Positions 7,991-15,709 of a DNA stretch of 38,843 bases are shown in pieces (positions within the stretch are counted from its first letter, which is position 1; every line of letters begins with the position of its first letter). Location: positions 1-38,843 of the forward strand of contig REBR01000259.1 of NCBI GenBank assembly GCA_007692645.1, given 5' to 3'. The notes below the pieces were generated by a model. That model searched no databases. It worked only from the letters and a program-made list of their open reading frames with translations, and had not been told where the DNA came from. Made by a program: the position numbers and the translations under genes. Origin of the DNA: Halomonadaceae bacterium. Its GTDB lineage: Bacteria; Pseudomonadota; Gammaproteobacteria; Pseudomonadales; Oleiphilaceae.

Positions 7991-9430
7991 ATGAGTAAAC
8001 AGCATACAGTTGAAAAAATCGGCGGCACGTCCATGTCTAACTACATTGCGGTGCGGGACAACATTATTGTCGGCGCCCGCCGTGCCGAAGAAGTGTATAA
8101 CCGCATTTTCGTGGTGTCCGCCTATGGCGGTGTTACCGACAAGTTACTGGAGCACAAAAAAACCGGTGACCCCGGTGTCTACGACCTCTACTCCCACGCC
8201 GAATCTGACTGGGCCTGGGGCGACGAACTGAGCAAACTGGCCAAGCACCTGTGTGATATCAATGATGACCTGTTTGGCGATGACCTGCTGAGCCAGCAGG
8301 CCAATCAGTTTATTGCCGAGCGCATTGAAGGGGTGCGCAACTGCCTGCTGGACCTGCAGCGGCTGTGCTCCTATGGTCACTTTCAGCTGGAAGACCACCT
8401 GCTGACGGTGCGGGAAATGCTGGCGGGTATCGGTGAGGCCCACAGTGCCTTCAACACTACCCTGCTGCTGCAGAACGAAGGCTACAACGCCCGCCTGGTA
8501 GACCTTACCGGCTGGCGGGATTCCGAGACCCTGCCCCTGGATGAAAAAATTGCCAAGGCGTTCGATAAAATCGACCTGACCCGGGAGCTGGCCATCGTTA
8601 CCGGCTATGCCCAGTGCAAGGAAGGTCTGATGCGCACCTTCGACCGGGGCTACAGCGAGATGACCTTCAGCCGTATTGCCTGCATTACCGATGCCCGGGA
8701 AGCGGTGATTCACAAGGAATACCACTTAAGCTCCGCGGACCCGAAAATTGTCGATGCGGAGAAAGTCGTGCCCCTGGGCCGCACCAATTACGATGTGGCG
8801 GACCAGTTGGCCAACCTGGGCATGGAAGCGATCCACCCCCGGGCCGCCAAGGGCATGCGCCAGAACGACATTCCCCTGCGCCTCATGAACACCTTCGAGC
8901 CGGAGCACACCGGTACCCTGATCACCCGGGACTATGTGAGCGAGAAGCCCCAGGTGGAGATCATTGCTGGCAAGAAGCACGTGTTTGCCATTGAAGTGTT
9001 TGATCAGGACATGCAGGGGGAGCCAGGAGCAGACCGTAAATTCCTGGAAGTGCTGGCCCGCTTCAAGATCCGCTTTGTTACCAAAGACACCAACGCCAAC
9101 ACCATTACCCACTACGTGGACACCACCCTGCGTAACGTCAAGCGGGTAGTGAAGGCCCTGGAAGAGGTGTTTCCCAACGCGGAAATCTCCACCCGCAAAC
9201 TGTCCATTGTCTCTGCCATTGGCAGCGACATGCAGGTGCCGGGCATTCTCGCCAGGTCTGTGCAGGCCCTGGCGGACGAAGACATCGCCATCGTCGCCCT
9301 GCATCAGTGCATGCGTCAGGTGGATATGCAGTTTGTGGTGGATGAAGCGAACTACGAGAAGGCCATCACAACCCTGCATCGGGTACTGATTGAGCCCCAT
9401 AACCACGAGTACGCCATCGTCGCCGCCTGA
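7991..9430 (+). CDS. ask: Ectoine-pathway aspartokinase (Ask_Ect)
   Basis: A 479-residue aspartate kinase of the specialised type found in ectoine gene clusters. It opens with HTVEKIGGTSMS, contains FVVSAYGGVT, and carries a long helical insertion (residues about 60-140) seen in that subgroup. The catalytic domain runs to about 320 (RTFDRGYSEMTFSRIA and AEKVVPLGRTNYDVADQLANLG), and two ACT domains fill the C-terminus (about 325-470). It phosphorylates aspartate at the head of the aspartate-semialdehyde branch that feeds diaminobutyrate synthesis. The ATG at 7991 was chosen because homology starts there; the open frame extends upstream to a TTG that overlaps the ectA stop. It is probably cotranscribed with ectA. 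Confidence 0.92.
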   Translation: MSKQHTVEKIGGTSMSNYIAVRDNIIVGARRAEEVYNRIFVVSAYGGVTDKLLEHKKTGDPGVYDLYSHAESDWAWGDELSKLAKHLCDINDDLFGDDLLSQQANQFIAERIEGVRNCLLDLQRLCSYGHFQLEDHLLTVREMLAGIGEAHSAFNTTLLLQNEGYNARLVDLTGWRDSETLPLDEKIAKAFDKIDLTRELAIVTGYAQCKEGLMRTFDRGYSEMTFSRIACITDAREAVIHKEYHLSSADPKIVDAEKVVPLGRTNYDVADQLANLGMEAIHPRAAKGMRQNDIPLRLMNTFEPEHTGTLITRDYVSEKPQVEIIAGKKHVFAIEVFDQDMQGEPGADRKFLEVLARFKIRFVTKDTNANTITHYVDTTLRNVKRVVKALEEVFPNAEISTRKLSIVSAIGSDMQVPGILARSVQALADEDIAIVALHQCMRQVDMQFVVDEANYEKAITTLHRVLIEPHNHEYAIVAA

Positions 9431-9442
9431 GGAGGCCCTGGC

Positions 9443-9504
9443 GGCAGCACATCCCCCGGTGCTGCCTGCCTCTTTCTGATGCGCCCTGCGCCACCCTGGC
9501 GCAT
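9443..9504 (+). terminator. Two hairpins after ask
   Basis: Hairpin 1 pairs GGCAGCAC (9443-9450) with GTGCTGCC (9459-9466). Hairpin 2 pairs ATGCGCC (9479-9485) with GGCGCAT (9498-9504). Neither is followed by a good T run, so termination may be partial, allowing some read-through into the sigma-factor gene. Confidence 0.45.
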
Positions 9505-9606
9505 AGGGCTTACACAACCGCCTAAATCTTCATCCAGTTGACTGCCCGCGCCGTATATTCTGCTACCAAACTACTCACTCAACATTCACAAACCCAGGTA
9601 ACAGTT

Positions 9607-10704
9607 ATGGATACCTTGCTTGATCCTATCGATCAACGTGATCCGGAACTGGGTGACGACAGGCTCAGCGACCGTGATTCGGCGGATGCCGATGACGCTG
9701 TAGCCAGCTGGAGGGAACCAGAGTCCCCGCTTCTGGAATTACCGGATGACAACGAACCGACCAGTGTTATTGGCCGGTACTTCCGCGATGCCCACCGCTT
9801 TAACCTGCTCGGGGCTGAATCGGAACGGGACCTTTCCAGCGCCTTGAATGATGCCCTGGAAACCCTGCTGCGCCAGGTGCCCGGGGCCGAGTGTTCAGCA
9901 CTGACCATTCGGGATGTGCTGGAGCTGGTGGAAGAGGCTGACGTTCAGCTGGATGAGGCCGGTCTCAGGGCCAAAGCGGCCATTGAGAGCTGCCGCAGCC
10001 GGCTGATTGAAAGCAACCTGCGCCTGGCAGTGCACCTGGCCCGTGGCCAGCAAAACCGCGGCCTGCCCATGCCGGACCTGATTCAGGAAGGCAACGTGGG
10101 CCTGATCAAGGCAGTGGAGCGTTTCGATCCGTCACGGGGCTTCAAGTTCTCCACCTACGCCTACTGGTGGATTGCGGAAGAGATCAAACGGGCCATCAAA
10201 CGGGGCCGTCGGGTGGTGCGCACTCCGGATCACGTGGTGGATGAGATTCGTAAGGTGCAGGCCGTAGAAGCCCGTCTGGCCCGCAGCCTGGGGGAGCTCC
10301 CCACCCGGGAAGCCCTGGCCGCTGCCACGGACACTACCCCGGCCCGTATCGAGGAGTTGTACCGTTTTGCCCGGCCGGAGGTGTCTACCTCTATGCCCAT
10401 CGCTTCCGATGGTGATCTGACATTGGCGGATACGCTGATGGATTCAGAGTCGGAGCCGGTGGATCAGGTGATGGGGGACCGGGATCAGCAGCGGGTGCTT
10501 GACCAGGTATTGTCCATGCTGAAACCCCGTGAGGGGGAGATCCTGCGCCGCCGCTTTGGTCTCGATCGCCGGGAGCCGGAAACCCTGCAGATGATCTCAG
10601 CGGATCTGGGTATCAGCCGGGAACGGGTGCGCCAGATCGAGAAGGCAGCCATGATGAAGTTGCGTGAACATTCTGCGGATTTTGCCCATTTGGCGGGCAA
10701 TTGA
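9607..10704 (+). CDS. Sigma-70 family (group 2-like) RNA polymerase sigma factor
   Basis: A 365-residue sigma factor with an acidic, probably disordered N-terminus (1-55), region 1.2 (from about 50, SVIGRYFRDAHR), regions 2.1-2.4 (about 131-205), region 3 (about 205-270) and region 4 (about 290-355, ending SRERVRQIEKAAMMKLR). The core-binding helix RLIESNLRLAVHLAR and LIQEGNVGLIKAVERFD are well kept, as are Trp187-Trp188 for DNA melting. The two residues that in RpoD read the -12 base (Gln437, Thr440) align with Glu191 and Lys194. An extra stretch of about 50 residues sits between regions 1.2 and 2.1. It resembles RpoS in size but is not a clear RpoS. ATG 9607 follows a weak AGGTAA site; the upstream TTG at 9538 is less likely. 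Confidence 0.88.
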   Translation: MDTLLDPIDQRDPELGDDRLSDRDSADADDAVASWREPESPLLELPDDNEPTSVIGRYFRDAHRFNLLGAESERDLSSALNDALETLLRQVPGAECSALTIRDVLELVEEADVQLDEAGLRAKAAIESCRSRLIESNLRLAVHLARGQQNRGLPMPDLIQEGNVGLIKAVERFDPSRGFKFSTYAYWWIAEEIKRAIKRGRRVVRTPDHVVDEIRKVQAVEARLARSLGELPTREALAAATDTTPARIEELYRFARPEVSTSMPIASDGDLTLADTLMDSESEPVDQVMGDRDQQRVLDQVLSMLKPREGEILRRRFGLDRREPETLQMISADLGISRERVRQIEKAAMMKLREHSADFAHLAGN

Positions 10705-10735
10705 GTGGAGATTTAAACCCTTTGTCAGCAGTCAG

Positions 10736-10761
10736 AAAGCCTCCGTTCGGAGGCTTTTTTT
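10736..10761 (+). terminator. Strong intrinsic terminator of the sigma-factor gene
   Basis: AAAGCCTCCG pairs perfectly with CGGAGGCTTT, followed by a run of seven T. It lies 31 bases after the stop codon. Confidence 0.93.
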
Positions 10762-10785
10762 ATGGCTTTCCGGGCAGCCGGTATT

Positions 10786-10894
10786 CCCTGTGGGAGCGGC
10801 CATGGCCGCGATAAGGCAACTCCGGTACAGATGTTCTGGCAGGAGGATTCGTTATGCATGGAAATTAATCGCGGCTATAGCCGCTCCCACAGGG
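10786..10894. repeat. REP doublet 3 (inverted pair, BIME-like)
   Basis: The forward copy at 10786-10812 has the CATG core (GCGGCCATGGCCGCGAT after CCCTGTGGGA). The reverse copy at 10868-10894 has the TATA core (ATCGCGGCTATAGCCGC then TCCCACAGGG). It sits between the convergent sigma-factor and DUF3429 genes. As in the two doublets near 2.3 kb, each pair combines one TATA-type and one CATG/CGTG-type palindrome. Confidence 0.88.
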
Positions 10895-10926
10895 GGCTAT
10901 CTCACAGGGGGGAGGCGTTGTAAGGG

Positions 10927-11379
10927 TTAAATAACCCCGGCCAACAGGGCAATACCCACCCCGATCTGGCTGCTGATCACCACAATGGTCAGGGCCAGTC
11001 GCAGCTTCAGGTACCAGTCTGGCCAGTAGCCGCCCATGATGCGCCGGTCAGTGAGGTACAGCAGCAGGTAGAGCAGGGGGAAGACAATAATGGCGAACTG
11101 GTAGGGCAGCAGTACTGACAGGGCAGCAGTGATAAAAAAGAACTGGCTTAACAACAGGGCATTAACCGGTGAGATTGGATAAGAGCGGTCTTCCAGTTGC
11201 ATGCCGATGGGCCAGTACACACCGGCCATAAATGCCAGAATGCCGGCGCTATAAAGGAAAAACAGCTTGGCTGCCATGTCGGCGCCACCGGGCCAGAACC
11301 AGATCGCTAATAACCCCAGAATGAAAGGGATCATCCCCCCCAGACCACAGGTAATCGCAAGGCGATGAACTGACAACAT
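10927..11379 (-). CDS. DUF3429 family membrane protein
   Basis: A 150-residue protein with five predicted membrane helices (about 8-30, 37-58, 74-95, 97-115 and 126-148). FLYSAGILAFMAGVYWPIG matches the DUF3429 family, small inner-membrane proteins of unknown function in proteobacteria. Its ATG overlaps the stop of the upstream gene by one base (TGATG), so the two are coupled. No function can be assigned. Confidence 0.75.
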   Translation of the reverse strand: MLSVHRLAITCGLGGMIPFILGLLAIWFWPGGADMAAKLFFLYSAGILAFMAGVYWPIGMQLEDRSYPISPVNALLLSQFFFITAALSVLLPYQFAIIVFPLLYLLLYLTDRRIMGGYWPDWYLKLRLALTIVVISSQIGVGIALLAGVI

Positions 11380-11678
11380 CAGTTGGCACCCTTGGTGGGC
11401 ATACGCAGGGGGTCGGAAGAAGTCCCCTCCAGGCCGATCATTTCGTTATAGGCGGAATCATGCATCAGCATGCGATTGGGTACTGCGTAATGGTCCAGTA
11501 ACTCATTCATGGCAGAAGAGCTGGGCAATAGCAGGGTCTGGTGTTCATTGTCAGAGAGCATATAGAGCTGTTGGTTCAGCCACAGCCGGGCAATGTAGTG
11601 TTTGCCTTCAATAGAGATGATGTCCGCACGGGTGACTTTGTCACCCTGTTCCTTCAGTTGTTGTAACGTAATGCGCAT
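11379..11678 (-). CDS. DUF6482-like small conserved protein
   Basis: A 99-residue soluble protein without a signal peptide. The layout (short helix, then IISIEGKHYIARLWLNQQLYMLSDN, then a C-terminal HDSAYNEMIGLEG) resembles the DUF6482 family of pseudomonads and relatives, whose role is unknown. It is the first gene of a two-gene operon with the DUF3429 membrane protein. The family call rests on remembered pattern only. Confidence 0.65.
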   Translation of the reverse strand: MRITLQQLKEQGDKVTRADIISIEGKHYIARLWLNQQLYMLSDNEHQTLLLPSSSAMNELLDHYAVPNRMLMHDSAYNEMIGLEGTSSDPLRMPTKGAN

Positions 11679-11821
11679 GGCAAACCCTCCAGAATATGTC
11701 CAGTTTTACGTGAACCGGATCAGGCTGGATGGGTCAGGGGTTAAAAAAAAGAACCATTGTTAAAAGTAATGGAAGTTATAGGAGTTATAGCTTCTGTATT
11801 TGTAGAGTAAGGAGACACTAA

Positions 11822-12220
11822 CTAAGGGGTTTTGCTCTGCCATCGGCCAAGATAAAAGCCGCTGGCTACAGCCCCCAGAGCCAGTGTGCCGTTGAGGCCC
11901 AGATTGGCCCAGGCCTGAACCCAGGCGCCGGCTTCAATCAACTGCAGGGTCTCCAGGCTAAAAATGGAGAAGGTGGTAAAACCGCCGCAGAAACCAGTCA
12001 TGACAAACTGGCGCCGGTGCAGTGCCGCCATGGGGTGTTGTTGGGGCAGCGTCAGGGCCGCAAACCAGCCAATGATCAGGGAGCCCAGCACATTCACTGA
12101 CAGAGTGCCCAGGGGGATCAGCCCGCCGGCCTCCGCTGGCATGCCCTGTTGAATGGCGTAGCGGCACAGGCTGCCCAGCATACTGCCCAGGGCGACCCAG
12201 AGGGTAACGGTGGGGTTCAT
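11822..12220 (-). CDS. crcB: Fluoride ion channel CrcB/Fluc, second copy
   Basis: A 132-residue four-helix membrane protein. It keeps the family motifs: GSLCRY near residue 17, GTLSVNVLGSLIIG (38-51, with pore Asn43) and TGFCGGFTTFSIFSLE (75-90), including both pore phenylalanines (Phe84 and Phe87). Fluc channels are dual-topology dimers that export toxic fluoride. The ATG overlaps the stop of the preceding crcB copy by four bases (ATGA), ensuring matched synthesis. The start at 12220 was chosen for this coupling and because the extra upstream frame has no family similarity. Having two different copies side by side suggests a heterodimer. Confidence 0.92.
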   Translation of the reverse strand: MNPTVTLWVALGSMLGSLCRYAIQQGMPAEAGGLIPLGTLSVNVLGSLIIGWFAALTLPQQHPMAALHRRQFVMTGFCGGFTTFSIFSLETLQLIEAGAWVQAWANLGLNGTLALGAVASGFYLGRWQSKTP

Positions 12221-12609
12221 GGCATGCCTCCTGCCAGCAACAGCCGCATGCCGGTGGCACCCAGCCACAGGGCCGTCATGCAACCGAACAGTGAAAGGAA
12301 GATGTTGTTGAAGGCGTTGCTCCAGTCCCCCGCCTGCATCAGGGTCAGGGTCTGCAGGCTGAAGGAGGAGACAGTGGTGTAGCTGCCACAGAAACCCAGA
12401 ATCAGCAGCCCGGTGAGCTCGCCGCCAAACCAGGACTGGGTGCCAGCCAGCACGGCCAGGGCGCCTACCACCAGGGCGCCGGTGAGGTTCACAACCATGG
12501 TGCCCCAGGGGAATACCTCACCGGTGTAGCCGGTGACCAGGCCGCTCACCCAGTAACGCAGCACGCCACCCCCGGCACCCCCCAGGGCCACTGCCAGCCA
12601 GGTCAGCAT
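12217..12609 (-). CDS. crcB: Fluoride ion channel CrcB/Fluc, first copy (variant Phe box)
   Basis: A 130-residue CrcB homologue with GGGVLRYW (13-20), GTMVVNLTGALVVG (36-49, pore Asn41) and GFCGSYTTVSSFSLQT (72-87). In the Phe box the first phenylalanine of the usual TTFSTF is Val80, while Phe83 remains; the partner copy keeps both. The gene overlaps the end of tag by 7 bases and the next crcB by 4, so tag-crcB-crcB is one tight operon. It probably forms a heterodimeric fluoride channel with the downstream copy. I saw no clear fluoride riboswitch ahead of the operon. Confidence 0.92.
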   Translation of the reverse strand: MLTWLAVALGGAGGGVLRYWVSGLVTGYTGEVFPWGTMVVNLTGALVVGALAVLAGTQSWFGGELTGLLILGFCGSYTTVSSFSLQTLTLMQAGDWSNAFNNIFLSLFGCMTALWLGATGMRLLLAGGMP

Positions 12610-13244
12610 GGTGGCGCCGGTGGCAGCTGGAAGCTGCGGCTGAGGGCCAGGGTTTCGGCCCGCTGGGGGCAGCCGGTGAGGTGGTCGTTGACCATGCCAA
12701 CGGCCTGCATAAAGGCATAACAGATAGTGGGGCCAACGAAATTGAAACCGTGCTGTTTCAGGGCCCGGGACATGGCCTGTGACGCCGCTGTTTCAGTGGG
12801 GATTTCCGGGAAGCTGGCAAAGTGATTGATCTGGGGGCGGCCGTCCACAAAACTCCAGAGAAAATGGGCGAAATTCTGGCCCTGGGAACGCATCTTCCGG
12901 TAACCGGCGGCGTTTTTGAGGATAGACTGAATCTTCAGGCGGTTGCGCACAATGCCCGTATTCTGCATCAGCCGTTCCACATCCTGATGGTTAAAATGGG
13001 CCAGGCGGTCCGGGTCAAAGTCGGCGAAGGCGGCCCGGTAGTTAGCCTGTTTGCGCAGAATTGTCAGCCAGCTCAAGCCGGCCTGCTGGCCATCCAGGCA
13101 GAGCTTGGCGAAGAGCTCCAGGGGGTCCGCCACCGGGCGGCCCCACACCTGGTCGTGGTAGGCCACATAATCCGGGGCATCGCCACACCAGGGGCAGCGT
13201 TCCTGGGGTTCTGTCATGGTGCTGGCTGGCTCATGCACGGGCAT
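12603..13244 (-). CDS. tag: DNA-3-methyladenine glycosylase I
   Basis: A 213-residue base-excision repair enzyme that removes 3-methyladenine from alkylated DNA. It follows E. coli Tag throughout: the RCPWCG N-terminus and YVAYHDQVWGRP, LCLDGQQAGLSWLTILRKQANYR, the glycosylase Glu/Trp region, and the C-terminal NDHLTGC, giving the Cys/His/His/Cys zinc site. The ATG at 13244 has an AGAGGGAA site directly upstream; a second ATG nine codons in is an alternative. It heads the operon with the two crcB genes, a pairing with no obvious functional logic. Confidence 0.95.
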   Translation of the reverse strand: MPVHEPASTMTEPQERCPWCGDAPDYVAYHDQVWGRPVADPLELFAKLCLDGQQAGLSWLTILRKQANYRAAFADFDPDRLAHFNHQDVERLMQNTGIVRNRLKIQSILKNAAGYRKMRSQGQNFAHFLWSFVDGRPQINHFASFPEIPTETAASQAMSRALKQHGFNFVGPTICYAFMQAVGMVNDHLTGCPQRAETLALSRSFQLPPAPPC

Positions 13245-13271
13245 TTCCCTCTGTTACCGGACTGCCTGGGG

Positions 13272-13937
13272 TTACAGGCCCAGGCGGGCTTTCAGCCAGA
13301 GGCCCATGTCGCGGATTTCGTTGGGGTGAACGGCATGGGGCATCGGGTAGCTGCGGTATTCTGCCGGGTAACCCCGGGCTTTCAGGGTATGCACGATGCG
13401 CTGGCCGAGCATTTCCGGAATCATCGGGTCAGCGGTGCCGTGGCAGACCAGTACCGGCAGCTGGCTGTTAGCCTCATGGGCCTGGATGGTGTCACTGGTG
13501 GCGAAATAGGACGACAGCACCAACAGTCCCCCCAGAGGCTCAGGATGAGTCAGGGCTGCATGCAATACCACCGCTCCCCCCTGGGAGAAGCCCGCCAGAA
13601 TAATCCGCTCACTGGGAATGCCCCGTTGCCGTTCCCGCTCCACAAAGGCGCGGGCATCTTCAGCGGACTGGGTCAGCTGTTTCTCGTCCACGGAGCGGTC
13701 CACATCCACCGCCTTGATATCGTACCAGGAAGGCATGGACATGCCGCCATTGATGGTCACCGCCCGGGCGGGGGCGTGGGGGAAAATAAAGCGCACCCGG
13801 GACTCTGCCGGCAATCCCAGTTCCGGCACAATGGGCTCAAAATCATGCCCGTCAGCCCCCAGGCCATGGAGCAGAATAACCGTGGCATCGGCTTCGCCAC
13901 CGGGAGGGTTGATCTCTACACAGGGTAACAGGGCCAT
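13272..13937 (-). CDS. Alpha/beta-hydrolase, carboxylesterase/phospholipase family (PF02230)
   Basis: A 221-residue serine hydrolase of the carboxylesterase/acyl-protein thioesterase family. The oxyanion segment ILLHGLGADGHDF is near residue 26, the nucleophile elbow GFSQGGA near 117, and the acid and base fall in HGTADPMIP and MPHAVH. It hydrolyses short-chain esters or lysophospholipids in the cytoplasm; no signal peptide is present. ATG 13937 is chosen because GAGGA lies 7 bases upstream, while the in-frame ATG at 13949 lacks a ribosome site. It sits 28 bases upstream of tag on the same strand and may be cotranscribed with it. Confidence 0.9.
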   Translation of the reverse strand: MALLPCVEINPPGGEADATVILLHGLGADGHDFEPIVPELGLPAESRVRFIFPHAPARAVTINGGMSMPSWYDIKAVDVDRSVDEKQLTQSAEDARAFVERERQRGIPSERIILAGFSQGGAVVLHAALTHPEPLGGLLVLSSYFATSDTIQAHEANSQLPVLVCHGTADPMIPEMLGQRIVHTLKARGYPAEYRSYPMPHAVHPNEIRDMGLWLKARLGL

Positions 13938-14052
13938 GATTGTCCTCATTGAAAAAAGGTACCAGCCTGGGTCAGTTCAGTGACAAAGACGGCGATGGGA
14001 AAGTTATGCAGAAGCTAACAGGGTTCGCCCCGGGCCTCAACAGGTAGTGTGC

Positions 14053-14841
14053 TTATGTCTGGCGACACTGCAGCGGGGTGTGGAGTTGCCAGGGGGGAGC
14101 TTGGGGCATTGCAGGGGCTGCCGGGCCTTTCGTTGCAGAGGGCTCCTCTGGCTGCCACAGCAGCGACAGCCAGTAACCGGAGACGACCAGCACCCCCGCC
14201 TGCCAGCCGCTGTTGTTGGCCGGCAAGCTCAGTTGCCAACGGGACGGATCAGCAGCCCCCTGGGTTAGTTGCAGCTGTTGCAGGTTATTGGCGATACCCT
14301 GGTGCGTGGCTTTTAGCCACGCCTCTTTCAGGGTCCATAACAGCAGAAAGCGGTCTTTGCCGGTGGCGGGGGGCAGGGCAGCCAGGCAGGCCTGCTCCCG
14401 GGGGGTAAACCAGCGTTCAGCCAGTGCCTGCCAGTGCAGTATCCGGTTCCGGGGCTCCAGGTCCAGGCCCAGGGGGCGCTGGTACAGGCCACAGACTGCC
14501 AGCCCGTCACTGTGGGCCATGGCGGCATAGCGGCCCCACTCCGGGGGCAGCAGCAGCGGCCCCGCTGCGGGAACCTGATGGTTGTCCCTGCCAGGGCATT
14601 CCCGGGCCAGGGCCCGTTGCAGCAGTTGCCGGGACAGGCGGTATTCCAGCCGCCGGGTTGGGTTGGTGATGGTGTTCAGGCGCTGTTCCTGGGCCTTGTT
14701 CAGGGGTCTGGTGTTGTCGGCGCCGGCTGCCAGTGGCTGCAAATACAGGCGAGGCCCATGGGCGGGCGCCATATCAGTTAATAGCTCCAGGTCCCTGGCG
14801 TAAGCGCCAGGCCCCGGCAGGTGCTCCCGGGGTGTTCTCAT
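14053..14841 (-). CDS. 4'-phosphopantetheinyl transferase (Sfp/AcpT type)
   Basis: A 262-residue enzyme that moves the phosphopantetheine arm of coenzyme A onto a serine of a carrier protein. The Mg/CoA motif GLDLEPRN and the catalytic WTLKEAWLKA are both present in the right order, about 60 residues apart. The size fits the Sfp/EntD/AcpT group rather than AcpS. The ATG lies just after the pdxH stop codon, so the two genes are likely coupled; the open frame also extends back to a GTG inside pdxH. No polyketide, NRPS or siderophore gene is in the window, so the carrier protein target is unknown. Confidence 0.87.
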   Translation of the reverse strand: MRTPREHLPGPGAYARDLELLTDMAPAHGPRLYLQPLAAGADNTRPLNKAQEQRLNTITNPTRRLEYRLSRQLLQRALARECPGRDNHQVPAAGPLLLPPEWGRYAAMAHSDGLAVCGLYQRPLGLDLEPRNRILHWQALAERWFTPREQACLAALPPATGKDRFLLLWTLKEAWLKATHQGIANNLQQLQLTQGAADPSRWQLSLPANNSGWQAGVLVVSGYWLSLLWQPEEPSATKGPAAPAMPQAPPWQLHTPLQCRQT

Positions 14842-14843
14842 GG

Positions 14844-15479
14844 TCAGGGCTGCAGGCGGCTGATGGTCCACTGCTCACCCTCCAGGCGATACTCGAAGCG
14901 GTCATGGAGGCGGCTGGGCCGGCCCTGCCAGAATTCCATGCGCTGGGGCCGTAATTGGTAGCCGCCCCAGAATTCCGGTAATGGAATGTCTCCCTGGTCA
15001 AAGCGGGTCTCAATGTCCGCCAGCCGTGCTTCCAGTGCCTGCCGGGAATCAATGCTCTCACTCTGGCGTGACACCCAGGCACCGATCTGGCTGCCCCGGG
15101 GGCGGCTATGGAAATAGCGTTCAGACTCTTCCCGGCTGACCTGCTCCACCGTGCCTTCCACAATCACCTGTCGGTTCAATGGTAACCAGGGAAACAGCAG
15201 GCTGGCCCGGGGGTTCTGCTGCAGGTCCCGGGCTTTGCGGCTGTGGTAGTTGCTGTAAAAGACGAAACCCGAAGGCTCGAGACCCTTGAGCAGCACGGTG
15301 CGCAAGCCCGGTACCCCCTGACCATCGGCGGTAGCCAGGGAGCAGGCATTCACATCTTCAATGCCGGCCTCCTGGGCGGCCTTGAACCAGTGTTCGAACT
15401 GTTGCAACGGGTCGGCATGCAATTGGCTGCGGCGCAGGCCGCTGCTTTCAAAATCTCGGCGCAGGTTACTGATATCCAT
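14844..15479 (-). CDS. pdxH: Pyridoxamine/pyridoxine 5'-phosphate oxidase
   Basis: A 211-residue FMN enzyme that makes pyridoxal 5'-phosphate. It follows the E. coli protein over its whole length: LRRDFESSGLRRSQL at the N-terminus, RTVLLKG, FYSNYHSRKARDL, LFPWLPLNRQV, YFHSRPRGSQIGAWVS and the C-terminal PEFWGGY, FWQGRPSRLHDRF and ISRLQP. ATG 15479 is preferred over a GTG ten codons upstream because the family begins here; neither start has a strong ribosome site. It is followed immediately by the phosphopantetheinyl transferase. Confidence 0.95.
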   Translation of the reverse strand: MDISNLRRDFESSGLRRSQLHADPLQQFEHWFKAAQEAGIEDVNACSLATADGQGVPGLRTVLLKGLEPSGFVFYSNYHSRKARDLQQNPRASLLFPWLPLNRQVIVEGTVEQVSREESERYFHSRPRGSQIGAWVSRQSESIDSRQALEARLADIETRFDQGDIPLPEFWGGYQLRPQRMEFWQGRPSRLHDRFEYRLEGEQWTISRLQP

Positions 15480-15709
15480 GGCAGGGCGTCCCGGGAAAGT
15501 GGCAAACACCTATCATACAGGGCGCCAGCCTGTGCCGACAGTGACTGTTGTCAGGCCGTGCCGGGGGGGCTGGGAAGCCGTTGCTTACGGCGCCGTCATA
15601 AGCCCTGAGTCTTGCCCGGGTGTTACCTGGCGGCTGTCTGGTTATAATAGGCATCTTTCGCTTCCCTGTTACCAGCCGGGTAAGAATTTTTTCAGCTTAG
15701 GAGAAACCC

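Noticed and set aside
8726-9517. A 263-codon open frame antisense to ask (and similar long antisense frames at 1386-2201 and 18741-19574)
   Set aside because: High GC content at third codon positions keeps antisense frames open. They are rich in Gly, His, Gln and Ala with no recognisable domain, and they mirror strongly supported genes.
9538-9606. A longer N-terminus for the sigma factor from a TTG start
   Set aside because: The extra residues do not resemble sigma-factor sequence and the TTG lacks a ribosome site; ATG 9607 fits better.
9607-10704. A firm call of rpoS
   Set aside because: Region 2.4 and the insert before region 2.1 differ clearly from RpoS, and nlpD, the usual neighbour, is absent.
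12603-13260. A fluoride riboswitch controlling the crcB genes
   Set aside because: The crcB genes overlap tag, and I could not find the conserved riboswitch core upstream of crcB or tag.
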